DNA of 64,000 nucleotides from the NCBI RefSeq assembly GCF_937873725.1, contig NZ_CALMYY010000102.1, positions 42,888 through 106,887 on the forward strand. The letters run 5' to 3'. The stretch's first letter is position 1. Every line of letters starts with the position of its first letter. The notes under the pieces were generated by a model. It was not told the DNA's origin, made no database searches, and was given only the letters and a program-made list of their open reading frames with translations. Source of the stretch: an uncultured Dietzia sp. (GTDB lineage: Bacteria > Actinomycetota > Actinomycetes > Mycobacteriales > Mycobacteriaceae). Position numbers and translations under genes: made by a program. Below are positions 1 through 8,430 of the stretch, one piece after another.

Positions 1-1
1 C

Positions 2-301
2 TACTCGTTCCCGAGCGGGCACGCGATGGCCACGATGGCGCTGGCGGCGTCCCTGGTCGTCCTGGCGTGGGGCACCAGGTGGAGGTGGGCGTCCGTGGTT
101 ACCGGGGCGGTGTACGTGGTGGCCGTCGGAGTCTCGCGGATGTACCTCGGTGTCCACTACCCGAGCGACGTGCTCGCCGGGTGGAGCGTGTCCGTCCTGT
201 GGGTCGCGGTGGTCGTGGTGGTCCTGGCGTGCGTGGAGGCGTGGCAGCGCCGACGGGCCGAGAGGGCAGTGCTGACCCGATCGAATGAGGTCCGGCCATG
301 A
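2..301 (+). CDS. PAP2-family phosphatase, C-terminal part (5' end outside window)
   Basis: The reading frame is open from the first bases and lacks its start, so only about 99 C-terminal residues are visible. They carry two of the three PAP2 acid-phosphatase motifs: PSGHA at the very start and SRMYLGVHYPSD about 40 residues later, with the catalytic histidines of each. Hydrophobic segments between and after them indicate an integral membrane enzyme. Family members remove phosphate from phosphatidic acid, phosphatidylglycerophosphate or polyprenyl pyrophosphate; the substrate here is not visible. The stop overlaps the next start as ATGA, so it is the upstream member of an envelope-lipid operon. 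Confidence 0.9.
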   Translation, partial: YSFPSGHAMATMALAASLVVLAWGTRWRWASVVTGAVYVVAVGVSRMYLGVHYPSDVLAGWSVSVLWVAVVVVVLACVEAWQRRRAERAVLTRSNEVRP

Positions 302-1677
302 CGATCGACCGGTTGCTCGGGACCTCCCTGCTGGACACCCCGGCGCTGGTGGCGGTGTGGGTGCTCGTGGTGGGCGGTGTCGCGGGCCTGGTGGCCCTCG
401 GGGCACGGACGGCACGCCCGTCACGGACCGGGGCCACGGGCCCGGGCGGTCCACGCCGCTGGTGGACCCGCACGCTGCCGGCCTGCATCGGCACCGCGGT
501 GGCCGCCACGGCGACGGGTGGACTGCTGGTGGAGAAGGTGTTCAGACCCTTCCCCGACGCGCTGCCGCCGGCGGTCTACGTGTGGATCGCCGTGGGCCTG
601 TTCGCGCTGATTCTCGGCGCGGTCGCCGCCGTCGGGGGGAGCCGCGCGCGCCGCCCGTGGTGCGTGGCGGGCGCCGTGCTCGCGGTGATCTCTGTGGTGG
701 TCGGTGCGGGCGGCCACGTCAACCGCATGTACGCCGAGTACCCCACCCTGGGCTCACCGTTCGGGTGGTCCGATCACCGGACCGTGTCGCTGGCCGAAGT
801 CCCGGGGTCCACCCCGGCGACCATCGGTGGCGACCTCCCGCCCGGCACGCCGCTCGACTCGGTGTGGACGCCGCCGCCGACCATGCCACAGCGCGGTGCG
901 ATCACGGAGGCGTCGATCCCCGGTACCGCGTCCGGCTTCGTGGCCAGACCCGCCCAGATCTACCTGCCGCCCGCGTACTTCACGGACCCGCGCCCGCTGC
1001 TGCCGGTGCTCGTCCTCCTACCGGGCCAGCCCGGAACCCCCACGGACTGGGTGGTCTCCGGACGGCTGCCGGTGGTGGCGGACGCCTTTGCCGCTCGCCA
1101 TGCCGGGCTGTCGCCGGTGGTGGTGGTGGCCGACCCGATCGGGGAGCCGCTCGGTAACACCCTGTGCGTCGACTCCGGCCGCGGCAACGCGCGCACCTAC
1201 CTCGCCGAGGACGTCCCGGACTGGATCCACCGGAACCTCCAGGTGGACACCGGACCGCGGTCGATGGCGATCGGGGGGCTGTCCTTCGGCGGCACCTGCG
1301 CCCTGCAGATGGCGCTCTCCGATCCGGAGGTCTACCCGACCTTCCTCGACCTGTCGGGGCAGGGCGAACCGACGATCGGGACCCGCGCCGACACCGTCGA
1401 CCGGTTCTTCGGTGGAGACGAGGCGGCGTTCCGCGAGCACAACCCCGCCGATGTGCTGGCACACCGCCGCTTCCCCGGGCTCGCCGGCGCGTTCGTCACC
1501 GGCACGTCCGACTCCGAATACGGTCCGGCGACACGGGCGCTCTACTCGGCGGCGCTGGCCGCGGGGATCGACGCGCACCTCAGCGAGCTCCCCGGGGGCC
1601 ACAGCTACGCCGTGTGGTCGGCCGGTCTCGAGCACGAGCTGCCCTGGCTCGCCCAGCGGATGGGGCTCATCCGGTGA
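298..1677 (+). CDS. Membrane-anchored alpha/beta-hydrolase esterase (antigen-85/esterase-D-like fold)
   Basis: 459 residues. About three or four hydrophobic helices occupy residues 10-140, followed by an esterase domain from roughly 190 to the end. The nucleophile elbow reads GGLSFGG with Ser329, and the likely catalytic His435 lies in PGGHSYAVW near the C-terminus. The layout matches esterases with an N-terminal membrane anchor and extracytoplasmic catalytic domain, related in fold to corynebacterial mycolyltransferases. The start overlaps the PAP2 stop (ATGA) and the end overlaps the next start (GTGA). From memory, corynebacteria pair an aminoacyl-lipid synthase with an adjacent hydrolase, so an aminoacyl-phospholipid esterase is a reasonable guess; a mycolate-type acyltransferase is the alternative. 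Confidence 0.82.
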   Translation: MTIDRLLGTSLLDTPALVAVWVLVVGGVAGLVALGARTARPSRTGATGPGGPRRWWTRTLPACIGTAVAATATGGLLVEKVFRPFPDALPPAVYVWIAVGLFALILGAVAAVGGSRARRPWCVAGAVLAVISVVVGAGGHVNRMYAEYPTLGSPFGWSDHRTVSLAEVPGSTPATIGGDLPPGTPLDSVWTPPPTMPQRGAITEASIPGTASGFVARPAQIYLPPAYFTDPRPLLPVLVLLPGQPGTPTDWVVSGRLPVVADAFAARHAGLSPVVVVADPIGEPLGNTLCVDSGRGNARTYLAEDVPDWIHRNLQVDTGPRSMAIGGLSFGGTCALQMALSDPEVYPTFLDLSGQGEPTIGTRADTVDRFFGGDEAAFREHNPADVLAHRRFPGLAGAFVTGTSDSEYGPATRALYSAALAAGIDAHLSELPGGHSYAVWSAGLEHELPWLAQRMGLIR

Positions 1678-4280
1678 GGCGGGCCGTCTCCACGGCCCGC
1701 GGGTATGCGGCCCGGGCGTGGTCGACCTCGCCGTACACGGTCGCGCTGCTCGCCGCCCTGTGGGTCCTCGCCGCGGTCACCGGCTCCGCGGTCCACGGCC
1801 CGGACCCGGGGTGGGCCGGGCGGGTCGCGGTGGGGTGGACGACCCTGGGGCAGGGGCACCTCTGGACGGTCGTCACCTCGGGGCTGTTCGTGTCCGGCGT
1901 CGCGGACCTGGTCGTCTCCTCCCTCCTCCTGCTGGGGGTGGGGCCGGTGGCCGAGCGGTTGCTGGGTGGTCCGCGGATGCTGGTGGCCGCCCTCGTCGCG
2001 CAGGTCGCGGGCGTCGTCGGTGGTATCGGGTACGGGGCGCTCTTCCACACCCTCTCCGCGGGCGCGGGCGCGGGTTCCGGGTGGGCGGACGTGGTCCACG
2101 CGCCCCCATGGGTCGGCCCGCTGCCCTGGATCCTCGGCGCCCTGCTGGCGTCGACGGCGAGGATGCCGGTCCTGTGGCGGCGGCGGACCCGGGCCGTGGC
2201 CCTGGCGGTGCTCGTCACCCTCGTCCTCTTCGCCGGGCACCCGCAGGACGTCGTGCGGTTGTGCGCGGCGCTGGCGGGGCTGGGTGCGGGCATCGCGCTG
2301 ACCCGCGACGCGCACCACACGCGACTGCTCGGCGGCTCGGTGCGGGAGACCCGCACCCTGCTCGCCCTCGTGGTGGCGGCGTCCGTCCTGGGGCCGCTCG
2401 TGGTCTCGCTCACCGCCGGCGCGGTGGGACCGCTCGCCCCGTTGAGCCAGCTCGTCCGCGACGTGCCGTTCACCCCGGCGCAGACCGCCGAACTGTGCGC
2501 GGTGGACCCGGGCGGCACCGACTGTTGGAACGCGCGCCAGCTCCTCCGACTCACCGGCGTCGGCCCCGTGGTCCTCACCCTCATGCCGACGCTGCTCGTC
2601 CTGATGCTGGCGGACGGTCTGCGGCGGGGGCGCCGCGCCGCGCTGTGGTGGGCGCGGGCGGCGTACGCGGCCCAGCTCGTGGCCTCGGCCGCCCTGCTCT
2701 TCGTGGGACCGGTCGAGACGGACCGCGGCCGGCGGCAGCTGATTGTCGGCGCGGTCCCGCACGAGCACATCTTCTGGGTGGTGGCGCCGCTCGTCGTGGT
2801 GGCCGGAACGCTCCTCGCGCTGCTGGTCACCGGTGGTTTCTTCCAGACGCGGGCGAGCGTCCGCGCGGCCCGGCGCGCGGCCGTCGGGATCGCGGCGGTG
2901 GTCCTGGGCGGGTCGGTCGTCTTCGTGGGCCTCGGCGCACTCGTCACGGAGGGGGTGGCCGCATCCGGGCTCTCGGATCCGTCGGTCGTGGAACTCGCGC
3001 TCGACTACCCGGCCCGACTGATCCCGCCCGCCTACCTCGGGCTGTTCGGGCCCTCCCTGCTCCCGGTCTCGGACGCCGCGACCGTGCTGTTCGAGTGGAT
3101 CGGCGTGGCCGTCTGGGCCGGTGTGATCGTGGTGCTGTGGCGGTTCCTCCACGCCCGCCGGACGGACGAGGACCCGGCCGCGGAGCACAGGCTGCGGGAA
3201 CTGCTGCACAGGCCGGGCGGGACGTCGATGTCCTGGATGACCACGTGGCGGGGCAACGAGTACTGGTTCACCCAGCGGCATCCCCCGGGGTCACCGTCCG
3301 CGGTGGCGTTCCGTGTGGTGGGCCGGGTCGCGCTCACGACCGGCGGGCCGGTGGGCCCGGAAGACCAGGTGGGTCCGGCGGCGCTCGAGTTCGCCGAGCA
3401 CTGCGTGCTCCAGGGGTTGACCCCCTGCTTCTACTCCGTCGACGCCGCGCTGGAGTCCGCGCTCCGGGCGGCAGGCTGGTCGTCGGTGCAGGTGGCGGAG
3501 GAGACCGTGATCCCGCTCCCCGACCTCGCCTTCAGCGGGAAGAGGTTCCAGGACGTCCGTACCGCGCTCAACCGGGCCCGGAAGGAGCAGGTGACGGCGG
3601 TGTGGACGACCTTCGACCGGGCCCCGCTCGCCCTGGTCAACCAGATCCTCGCGATCTCCGAGGAGTGGGTGGCGGACAAGGCGCTGCCGGAGATGGGCTT
3701 CACGCTCGGTGGGATCGAGGAGCTGGGCGACCCCGAGGTGCGACTCCTGCTGGCCGTGGATGCCGACGACGTGGTCCACGGCGTGACCTCGTGGCTCCCC
3801 GTGTACCGGGAGGGGGTGCCCGTGGGCCTCACCCTGGACTTCATGCGACGCCGCACCGGGGGCTTCCGGCCGACCACCGAGTTCCTCATCGCCTCCGCCG
3901 CGCTCCGGGCGAAGGAGGAGGGCCTGGAGTTCCTCAGCCTGTCGGGAGCGCCCCTGGCGCACGGCGGGCGCGGGGACCAGGACGGGGGGACCGCCGGGGA
4001 CGACTCGGCGTTGTCCGCCGTGCTCGACCGCGTCGGGGCGGCCCTCGAGCCGGTGTACGGCTTCCGCTCCCTGCTGGCCTTCAAGGCCAAGTTCGATCCG
4101 CGGTACCGACCGTTGTACCTCTGTCATCCGGACGCGGCGGCCCTGCCCGCGATCGGCGTCGCGGTGGGGCGCGCCTACCTCCCGGAGGTCGGGCTGGGCC
4201 AGGGCGCGCGGCTGGTGGGCACTCTGGGGCGGATTCGGCTTCGCCGGGGCTGGACGAGCGTCCATCAGAATAGGGTGTGA
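1674..4280 (+). CDS. Multipass membrane protein with C-terminal aminoacyl-phosphatidylglycerol synthase (DUF2156) domain
   Basis: 868 residues from a GTG that overlaps the upstream stop. Residues about 15-500 hold a dozen or so hydrophobic helices; about 505-868 form a GNAT-like LPG_synthase_C (DUF2156) domain containing WRGNEYW, CFYSVDAAL, NRARKEQ and FLSLSGAPLA. This domain moves an amino acid from charged tRNA to a membrane lipid in MprF/LysX/AlaPGS enzymes. The membrane part is not the usual MprF flippase. Residues about 60-200 (GQGHLWTVVTSGLF onward, then GPVAERLLGG) look like a rhomboid core, but the GASG serine motif is absent. The amino acid and lipid cannot be read from sequence. It is probably co-translated with the esterase before it. 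Confidence 0.85.
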   Translation: MRRAVSTARGYAARAWSTSPYTVALLAALWVLAAVTGSAVHGPDPGWAGRVAVGWTTLGQGHLWTVVTSGLFVSGVADLVVSSLLLLGVGPVAERLLGGPRMLVAALVAQVAGVVGGIGYGALFHTLSAGAGAGSGWADVVHAPPWVGPLPWILGALLASTARMPVLWRRRTRAVALAVLVTLVLFAGHPQDVVRLCAALAGLGAGIALTRDAHHTRLLGGSVRETRTLLALVVAASVLGPLVVSLTAGAVGPLAPLSQLVRDVPFTPAQTAELCAVDPGGTDCWNARQLLRLTGVGPVVLTLMPTLLVLMLADGLRRGRRAALWWARAAYAAQLVASAALLFVGPVETDRGRRQLIVGAVPHEHIFWVVAPLVVVAGTLLALLVTGGFFQTRASVRAARRAAVGIAAVVLGGSVVFVGLGALVTEGVAASGLSDPSVVELALDYPARLIPPAYLGLFGPSLLPVSDAATVLFEWIGVAVWAGVIVVLWRFLHARRTDEDPAAEHRLRELLHRPGGTSMSWMTTWRGNEYWFTQRHPPGSPSAVAFRVVGRVALTTGGPVGPEDQVGPAALEFAEHCVLQGLTPCFYSVDAALESALRAAGWSSVQVAEETVIPLPDLAFSGKRFQDVRTALNRARKEQVTAVWTTFDRAPLALVNQILAISEEWVADKALPEMGFTLGGIEELGDPEVRLLLAVDADDVVHGVTSWLPVYREGVPVGLTLDFMRRRTGGFRPTTEFLIASAALRAKEEGLEFLSLSGAPLAHGGRGDQDGGTAGDDSALSAVLDRVGAALEPVYGFRSLLAFKAKFDPRYRPLYLCHPDAAALPAIGVAVGRAYLPEVGLGQGARLVGTLGRIRLRRGWTSVHQNRV

Positions 4281-4282
4281 CC

Positions 4283-5473
4283 ATGACGAACCCCGGATCC
4301 GACGGCGCCGACGCCGGGACGGCCGCGATCCCGCGGACCCATCTGCCCTATCCAGTGGTCCTCGCCGCGGCGTGGTCGGCGTGCCTGCTCCTGATCGTGG
4401 CCGGCGCCTGGGTCCTCGGGCAGGCGGTGGGCCGGCTGTCCGTGATCCTCGCGCCCGTGGCCATCGCGGTGCTGCTCGCGGCCCTGCTCAGGCCCCTCGT
4501 GGACCGCATCCCGGCGCGGGTCCCGCGGGCGGCCGCGGCCCTCGTCGTCGTCGTCGGTCTCCTCCTGGCGATCCTGGGCGCGCTCGCGGCGGTGACCACG
4601 CAGTTCGCCACCGGGGTCCCCGCGATGCGCGACAAGCTGGCCAGCGGGACCGACTCCGCGTTGCGGTGGCTGGAGGACGGCCCCCTCCACCTCACCGCCG
4701 ACCGGCTGCAAGAGGCCGTGGCCCAGAGCCGCAGCTGGCTCGAGGGTCACTCCCAGACGCTCGCCGCGGGCGCGGTCCACTTCGGCCACACCGCGGTCGA
4801 CGCCGTGGCCGGCCTGCTCATCTGCCTGGTCTCGTTGTTCTTCTTCCTCTACCACGGGGAGAAGCTGTGGGAGTTCTTCGTGCGCTGGCTCCCCAGGGCG
4901 AGCCGCGGGCACGTCGACACCGCGTTCCGGCACGGCTGGGGCAGCCTGGGCGCGTACACCCGCACCCAGCTCACCGTGGCGGCCATCAACTCGGCGGGGG
5001 TCGGGCTCGGCGCCCTGGTGCTGGGCGTGCCGTTCGTGGTCCCCATCGTCGTGGTGGTGTTCCTGGCCTCCTTCGTGCCGATCGTCGGCACGCTCGTCGC
5101 CGGCCTCATCCCCACCCTCCTGGCGCTGGTGGACAAGGGCCCGGCGATAGCGCTGGCGATGCTGGCGATCGTCGTGGTGGTGCACCAGATCGAGTCCCAT
5201 CTGCTCCAGCCGCTCCTCATGGGCCACGCCGTGGCGCTGCACCCGCTCGCCGTGATCCTCGTCGTGACCGGGGGGACCTACCTGTTCGGCATCGTGGGGG
5301 CGTTGTTCGCGGTCCCCGTCACCGCCATGGTCAACACGGTGGTGAGGTACCTGGCCGCGCGGGGCGGGGAACCGGGCGAGGGGATCGTGCCCGAGCGCGA
5401 CCAGGTGTCCGGGCCGGACGGTGACGACGACGACGAGGTCGCGGTCCCCGCGAGCGGACCCGCGTCGCGGTGA
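4283..5473 (+). CDS. AI-2E family transporter (PerM-like permease)
   Basis: 396 residues with the PF01594 layout: two N-terminal helices (WSACLLLIVAGAWVLGQAV onward), a soluble middle section around residues 100-165, then five or so helices including FLASFVPIVGTLVAGLIPT and the conserved HQIESHLLQPLLMG stretch. The family was named for autoinducer-2 export, but members also act as Na+/H+ antiporters or general exporters, so the substrate is unknown. The ATG lies 2 bases after the upstream stop; a GTG six bases earlier is the alternative. The C-terminus ends in an acidic tail (DGDDDDE). Its position suggests a role in envelope lipid handling or export, which is inference. Confidence 0.88.
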   Translation: MTNPGSDGADAGTAAIPRTHLPYPVVLAAAWSACLLLIVAGAWVLGQAVGRLSVILAPVAIAVLLAALLRPLVDRIPARVPRAAAALVVVVGLLLAILGALAAVTTQFATGVPAMRDKLASGTDSALRWLEDGPLHLTADRLQEAVAQSRSWLEGHSQTLAAGAVHFGHTAVDAVAGLLICLVSLFFFLYHGEKLWEFFVRWLPRASRGHVDTAFRHGWGSLGAYTRTQLTVAAINSAGVGLGALVLGVPFVVPIVVVVFLASFVPIVGTLVAGLIPTLLALVDKGPAIALAMLAIVVVVHQIESHLLQPLLMGHAVALHPLAVILVVTGGTYLFGIVGALFAVPVTAMVNTVVRYLAARGGEPGEGIVPERDQVSGPDGDDDDEVAVPASGPASR

Positions 5474-5997
5474 GGTCCGGCCCGGCTCGGACCCCACCGG
5501 GCTCGGCGGTCGAGGTGGTCCGGTCGAGCGTGGTCCGCGCCGCCCGTGACCGGGTGTGGGCGCGCGTCGTCACCGCGGAGGGCGTCAGCGACGAGTTCGG
5601 GCCCCTGTTGACCATGCGGTTCCCCTCGCGCCTGGCGGGGTCGTCCATCGTGGACCTGCCGCGGGGTCGGTCGATCGGTCGAGCGTGGATCCTGGTCTGC
5701 GGGGTGATCCCGGTGGAGTACGACGACCTGGTGGTGGTGGACCTGGTGGCGCCCCGCTACTTCCGGGAGCGCTCGCGCCTCGGGTCGTGCCGGGTGTGGG
5801 AGCACCGCCGCGAACTCGAGTCGCTCCCGGACGGGACCACCCGGGTCACCGACACCCTGCGGGCCCAACCACGGCTGCTGGTGCCCCGCCGGGTCGTCCG
5901 CGTGGTGGTCGGGGCGCTCTTCGCCCACCGGCACCGCCGGCTCGCGCGGGCCTTCGGGGCGGAGTGTGACGGGGAGAACCGCCCGGCGGGTCCGTGA
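5470..5997 (+). CDS. SRPBCC/START-like hydrophobic-ligand-binding protein
   Basis: 175 residues from a GTG overlapping the AI-2E stop (GTGA). The pattern VVRSSVVRAARDRVWARVV near the start, a middle beta-rich section (RAWILVCGVIPVEYDD) and a long C-terminal helix (VGALFAHRHRRLARAFG) matches the SRPBCC helix-grip fold used by polyketide cyclases and lipid carriers. No catalytic residues can be assigned. The basic C-terminal helix after LVPRRVVRVVVGALF could sit on a membrane. Its place in an operon of lipid-related membrane proteins suggests lipid binding, but this is a fold-level assignment only. Confidence 0.7.
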   Translation: MRSGPARTPPGSAVEVVRSSVVRAARDRVWARVVTAEGVSDEFGPLLTMRFPSRLAGSSIVDLPRGRSIGRAWILVCGVIPVEYDDLVVVDLVAPRYFRERSRLGSCRVWEHRRELESLPDGTTRVTDTLRAQPRLLVPRRVVRVVVGALFAHRHRRLARAFGAECDGENRPAGP

Positions 5998-6071
5998 TGC
6001 CGCACAATGGTCAGTGGCCGATCGCGCGCCGAGGTACGGCGCGACAGGCCGTCCCCGAGGGGGAATGCGAC

Positions 6072-6974
6072 ATGCAGAAGACGACGCTCCACGGCCGCGA
6101 GCTGGCCTACCGCGAGGCGGGGGCCGGCGAGGGCAAGCCCACGCTGCTGCTCATCCACGGGATGGCGGGGAGCTCCGGCACCTGGCGCGAGATGATCCCG
6201 CGCCTCGAATCCTCGTACCACATCCTCGCCCCGGACCTACCCGGCCACGGGGAGAGCTCACTCGACTTCGACGACTACTCGCTCGGGGCCATGGCGTCGG
6301 CCCTGCGCGACCTGCTGGTGGTCAAGGGCGTCCGGCGCTGCACGGTGATCGGCCACTCGCTCGGCGGCGGCGTGGCCCTGCAGTTCGTCTACCAGTACCC
6401 CGACTTCTGCGAGCGCATCGCGCTGATCGGGAGCGGCGGCCTGGGCAAGGAGGTCAACTGGATCCTGCGGCTCCTCGCGGTCCCGGGTGCGGAACTGCTG
6501 CTCACCGGCGCGGCGGCCCCGTTCCTGGTGTCCGCCGGGGACAGGGCCCGCGGATTCCTCACCGGCAAGGGCGTCCGCGCGGTCTCGCTGGAGGAACCGT
6601 GGGCGGCCTACGAGTCGCTCGGGAAGCCGGGCCATCGGCGGACCTTCTTCAAGACCCTGCGCGCCGTCGTGGACAACAAGGGGCAGGCCGTCTCCGCCAA
6701 CAACCGCCTCCACCTGGCCGGACAGCTGCCGTTCCAGCTGATCTGGGGCGACCGGGACCCGATCATCCCCGTCTCGCACGGGCACGCCACCCACGACGCG
6801 ATCCCGGGCAGCCGACTCGCGATCGTCGAGGGCACCGGGCACTACCCCCACGTCGAGGATCCCGCCGCCGTCGAGCGGATCATCACCGAGTTCATGGAGT
6901 CGACGGAGCCCGGGCACATCGACCACGACACGCTCAGCACCCTCGTGACCGCGGGCGGTGACGGCGAGTCCTGA
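6072..6974 (+). CDS. Alpha/beta-fold hydrolase
   Basis: 300 residues. The oxyanion motif HGMAGSSGTW is near the start, followed by the nucleophile elbow GHSLGGG (Ser96), acid WGDRDP (probably Asp229) and GTGHYPH (His257), so the triad is complete. There is no signal peptide or membrane helix, so it should act in the cytoplasm. I chose the ATG at 6072 because GAGGGGG precedes it by about 8 bases; an in-frame ATG 78 bases upstream would add an unconvincing N-terminus. It is the last gene of the left operon, 74 bases after the SRPBCC gene, and is followed by a strong hairpin. The substrate is unknown. Confidence 0.85.
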   Translation: MQKTTLHGRELAYREAGAGEGKPTLLLIHGMAGSSGTWREMIPRLESSYHILAPDLPGHGESSLDFDDYSLGAMASALRDLLVVKGVRRCTVIGHSLGGGVALQFVYQYPDFCERIALIGSGGLGKEVNWILRLLAVPGAELLLTGAAAPFLVSAGDRARGFLTGKGVRAVSLEEPWAAYESLGKPGHRRTFFKTLRAVVDNKGQAVSANNRLHLAGQLPFQLIWGDRDPIIPVSHGHATHDAIPGSRLAIVEGTGHYPHVEDPAAVERIITEFMESTEPGHIDHDTLSTLVTAGGDGES

Positions 6975-6980
6975 ACGCGA

Positions 6981-7018
6981 CTCGGCCCCGGTTCCCGCGA
7001 CGGGGAACCGGGGCCGAG
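6981..7018. terminator. Perfect 16-bp hairpin between convergent genes
   Basis: CTCGGCCCCGGTTCCC at 6981-6996 pairs perfectly with 7003-7018 across a 6-base loop. It sits seven bases past the stop of the plus-strand hydrolase and 20 bases before the stop of the minus-strand secreted-protein gene. It is therefore well placed to end transcription from both sides. There is no U-tract, as is common in actinobacteria. Confidence 0.85.
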
Positions 7019-7037
7019 GACGTTCGGCCGCCGTGGG

Positions 7038-7511
7038 TCAGGCGCCGGTCTCGGCGTCGTCGGTCTCATCCGCGTCGGCGCTGAGCGAGTCGAGGGATCC
7101 GGAGTCGACCGTCTCGTCGGTCTCGGTCTCCTCCGGGGTCCCGGCGTCGATCCCGCGCAGGATGTCGAGCGCGCCGGAGATGTCCCCGGTCATGGCGGCG
7201 GCGATCGCCAGGTCGGCGTTGGCCTCGCAGTCGTCGCCCGTCAGTCCCGGCACGACGGAGCCGACGGAGCCGAGGAAATCGTAGGCGGAGATCGAGCCGC
7301 AGAGCTGCGCGGCGATCTCGGACACCTCGGCCGGGGTCTCCGCGTCGTCGGTGTCGGTCTCGTCGGTCTCGGTGGCCTCCGCGGCGCCCAGCGAGCCGGA
7401 ATCGAGGCCGGGGAGGTCGCTCTGCGCGGCGGCGAGGCCGGCGCCGGAGAAGGAGAGGGCGGCGGCGGAGCCGATGACGGCCATGGACTTCTTCATGGTG
7501 GACTGCGTCAT
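7038..7511 (-). CDS. Secreted acidic protein of unknown function
   Basis: 157 residues. The N-terminus MTQSTMKKSMAVIGSAAA continues into a hydrophobic run ending LAAAQ, a normal Sec signal peptide with cleavage near residue 33. The mature protein is short and highly acidic, with Thr/Glu/Asp-rich stretches (ATETDETDTDDAE and PEETETDETVD) flanking a conserved-looking core with two cysteines (LCGSISAYDF and GDDCEAN) that could form a disulfide. I recognise no domain. The ATG has AAAGG upstream; longer in-frame starts lack a signal peptide. A consensus GlxR/CRP operator lies 78 bases upstream of the start. Confidence 0.75.
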   Translation of the reverse strand: MTQSTMKKSMAVIGSAAALSFSGAGLAAAQSDLPGLDSGSLGAAEATETDETDTDDAETPAEVSEIAAQLCGSISAYDFLGSVGSVVPGLTGDDCEANADLAIAAAMTGDISGALDILRGIDAGTPEETETDETVDSGSLDSLSADADETDDAETGA

Positions 7512-7561
7512 ATGGGGAGCCTTTCGATCGGGTGCCGGGGGTGTCCCGGAGCACGGCGGCC

Positions 7562-7604
7562 ACCGTAGCGGGCGTAACCGCTCCTGGCTGTGATCGCACT
7601 CACA
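7562..7604 (-). promoter_or_regulatory. GlxR/CRP-type operator TGTGA-N6-TCACA with possible -10
   Basis: 7589-7604 reads TGTGATCGCACTCACA, an exact TGTGA-N6-TCACA dyad as bound by CRP and corynebacterial GlxR. On the minus strand a TACGGT hexamer (7567-7562) could be a -10. That would place the operator centre near -41.5, the class II activation position. The promoter part is inference; the dyad is seen directly. Confidence 0.7.
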
Positions 7605-7734
7605 TCGCGGCGGCGAAAGAGCCCGGATCCACGCGATGCGCAGGGCCGGAGCGCGGGCGGAGAATTTCTTCATCAGCCCCGATATCGGCCGGGTCGGGTT
7701 TGCCGGACCCCGGGTCGGCGGGGATGCTTGAGCC

Positions 7735-8331
7735 ATGAGTGGAACCGCCGAGATCTATGACGCCGTCCTCACCCCGGGCAAAATCGACCTGCTCCGCGCG
7801 TGGATCCGCGAGCAGTCGTGGTTCGACGGTGACCCGGACCGGTTGGAGCAGGTGACCTCCTACCGGTTCGTCGACCCGGACGGCCAGGTGGGCATGGAGT
7901 CGTTCCTGCTCACCGACGGCGCGAGGACCTTCCACGTCCCGGTCACCTACCGCGGCGAGGAGCTGCCGGGTGCCGAGGGCGCCCTTGTCGGCACCGTCGA
8001 CCACTCGGTCCTCGGCCCGCGGTGGGTGTACGACGCCCCCGCCGACCCGGTGTACGTGGCCGAGGTGCGCCGGGTGATCGGACACCGCGACACCGCGGCC
8101 GACCACCTGGCCGTGGAGGACGGCACGATCACGCCCGCGCCGGTGAACATCCGAGGCGGCGGAAGCGGGTCCGCGACCGACCCGGGGTCCGCTCCGCAGA
8201 TCCTCCGGGTGATCTCCGAGGAGAACGACGCCGAGGCGGACTGCCCGCTCATCGGCTCGCCGGGGACGCTCAGCGGGACCTGGCACGACGCCGACGGCTC
8301 GCACACGGCGGTCCTCGTCGTGGTCGACTGA
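7735..8331 (+). CDS. Maltokinase N-terminal-cap-like protein (CG0192-related)
   Basis: 198 residues resembling the stand-alone form of the maltokinase N-terminal cap domain. Near the start it reads AWIREQSWFDGD, followed by SYRFVDPDGQVGMESFLL, YRGEELPGAEGALVGTVDHSVLG and WVYDAPADPVYV. In full maltokinases this domain precedes the kinase; here no kinase lobe follows. Stand-alone proteins of this type are known in corynebacteria (CG0192-related), with no firm function that I know of. The ATG is the only good start. It reads away from the secreted-protein gene across 223 bases holding the GlxR site. Confidence 0.72.
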   Translation: MSGTAEIYDAVLTPGKIDLLRAWIREQSWFDGDPDRLEQVTSYRFVDPDGQVGMESFLLTDGARTFHVPVTYRGEELPGAEGALVGTVDHSVLGPRWVYDAPADPVYVAEVRRVIGHRDTAADHLAVEDGTITPAPVNIRGGGSGSATDPGSAPQILRVISEENDAEADCPLIGSPGTLSGTWHDADGSHTAVLVVVD

Positions 8332-8357
8332 GCGTTCCGGCCGGCTGGCCCACGCAG

Positions 8358-8395
8358 GACACCGCCCCCACCTCGTGCGAGGCGGGGGCGGTGTC
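8358..8395. terminator. Long hairpin between convergent genes
   Basis: GACACCGCCCCCACCTCG (8358-8375) pairs with 8378-8395 over 18 positions; one is a G-T mismatch that pairs as G-U in RNA. The loop is minimal. It lies 26 bases past the cap-like gene and 35 bases before the yceI stop, so it can serve both genes. Confidence 0.8.
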
Positions 8396-8430
8396 GGTGT
8401 CGGTGCTGCGGTGCTGCCGAGCGGCTGGGC

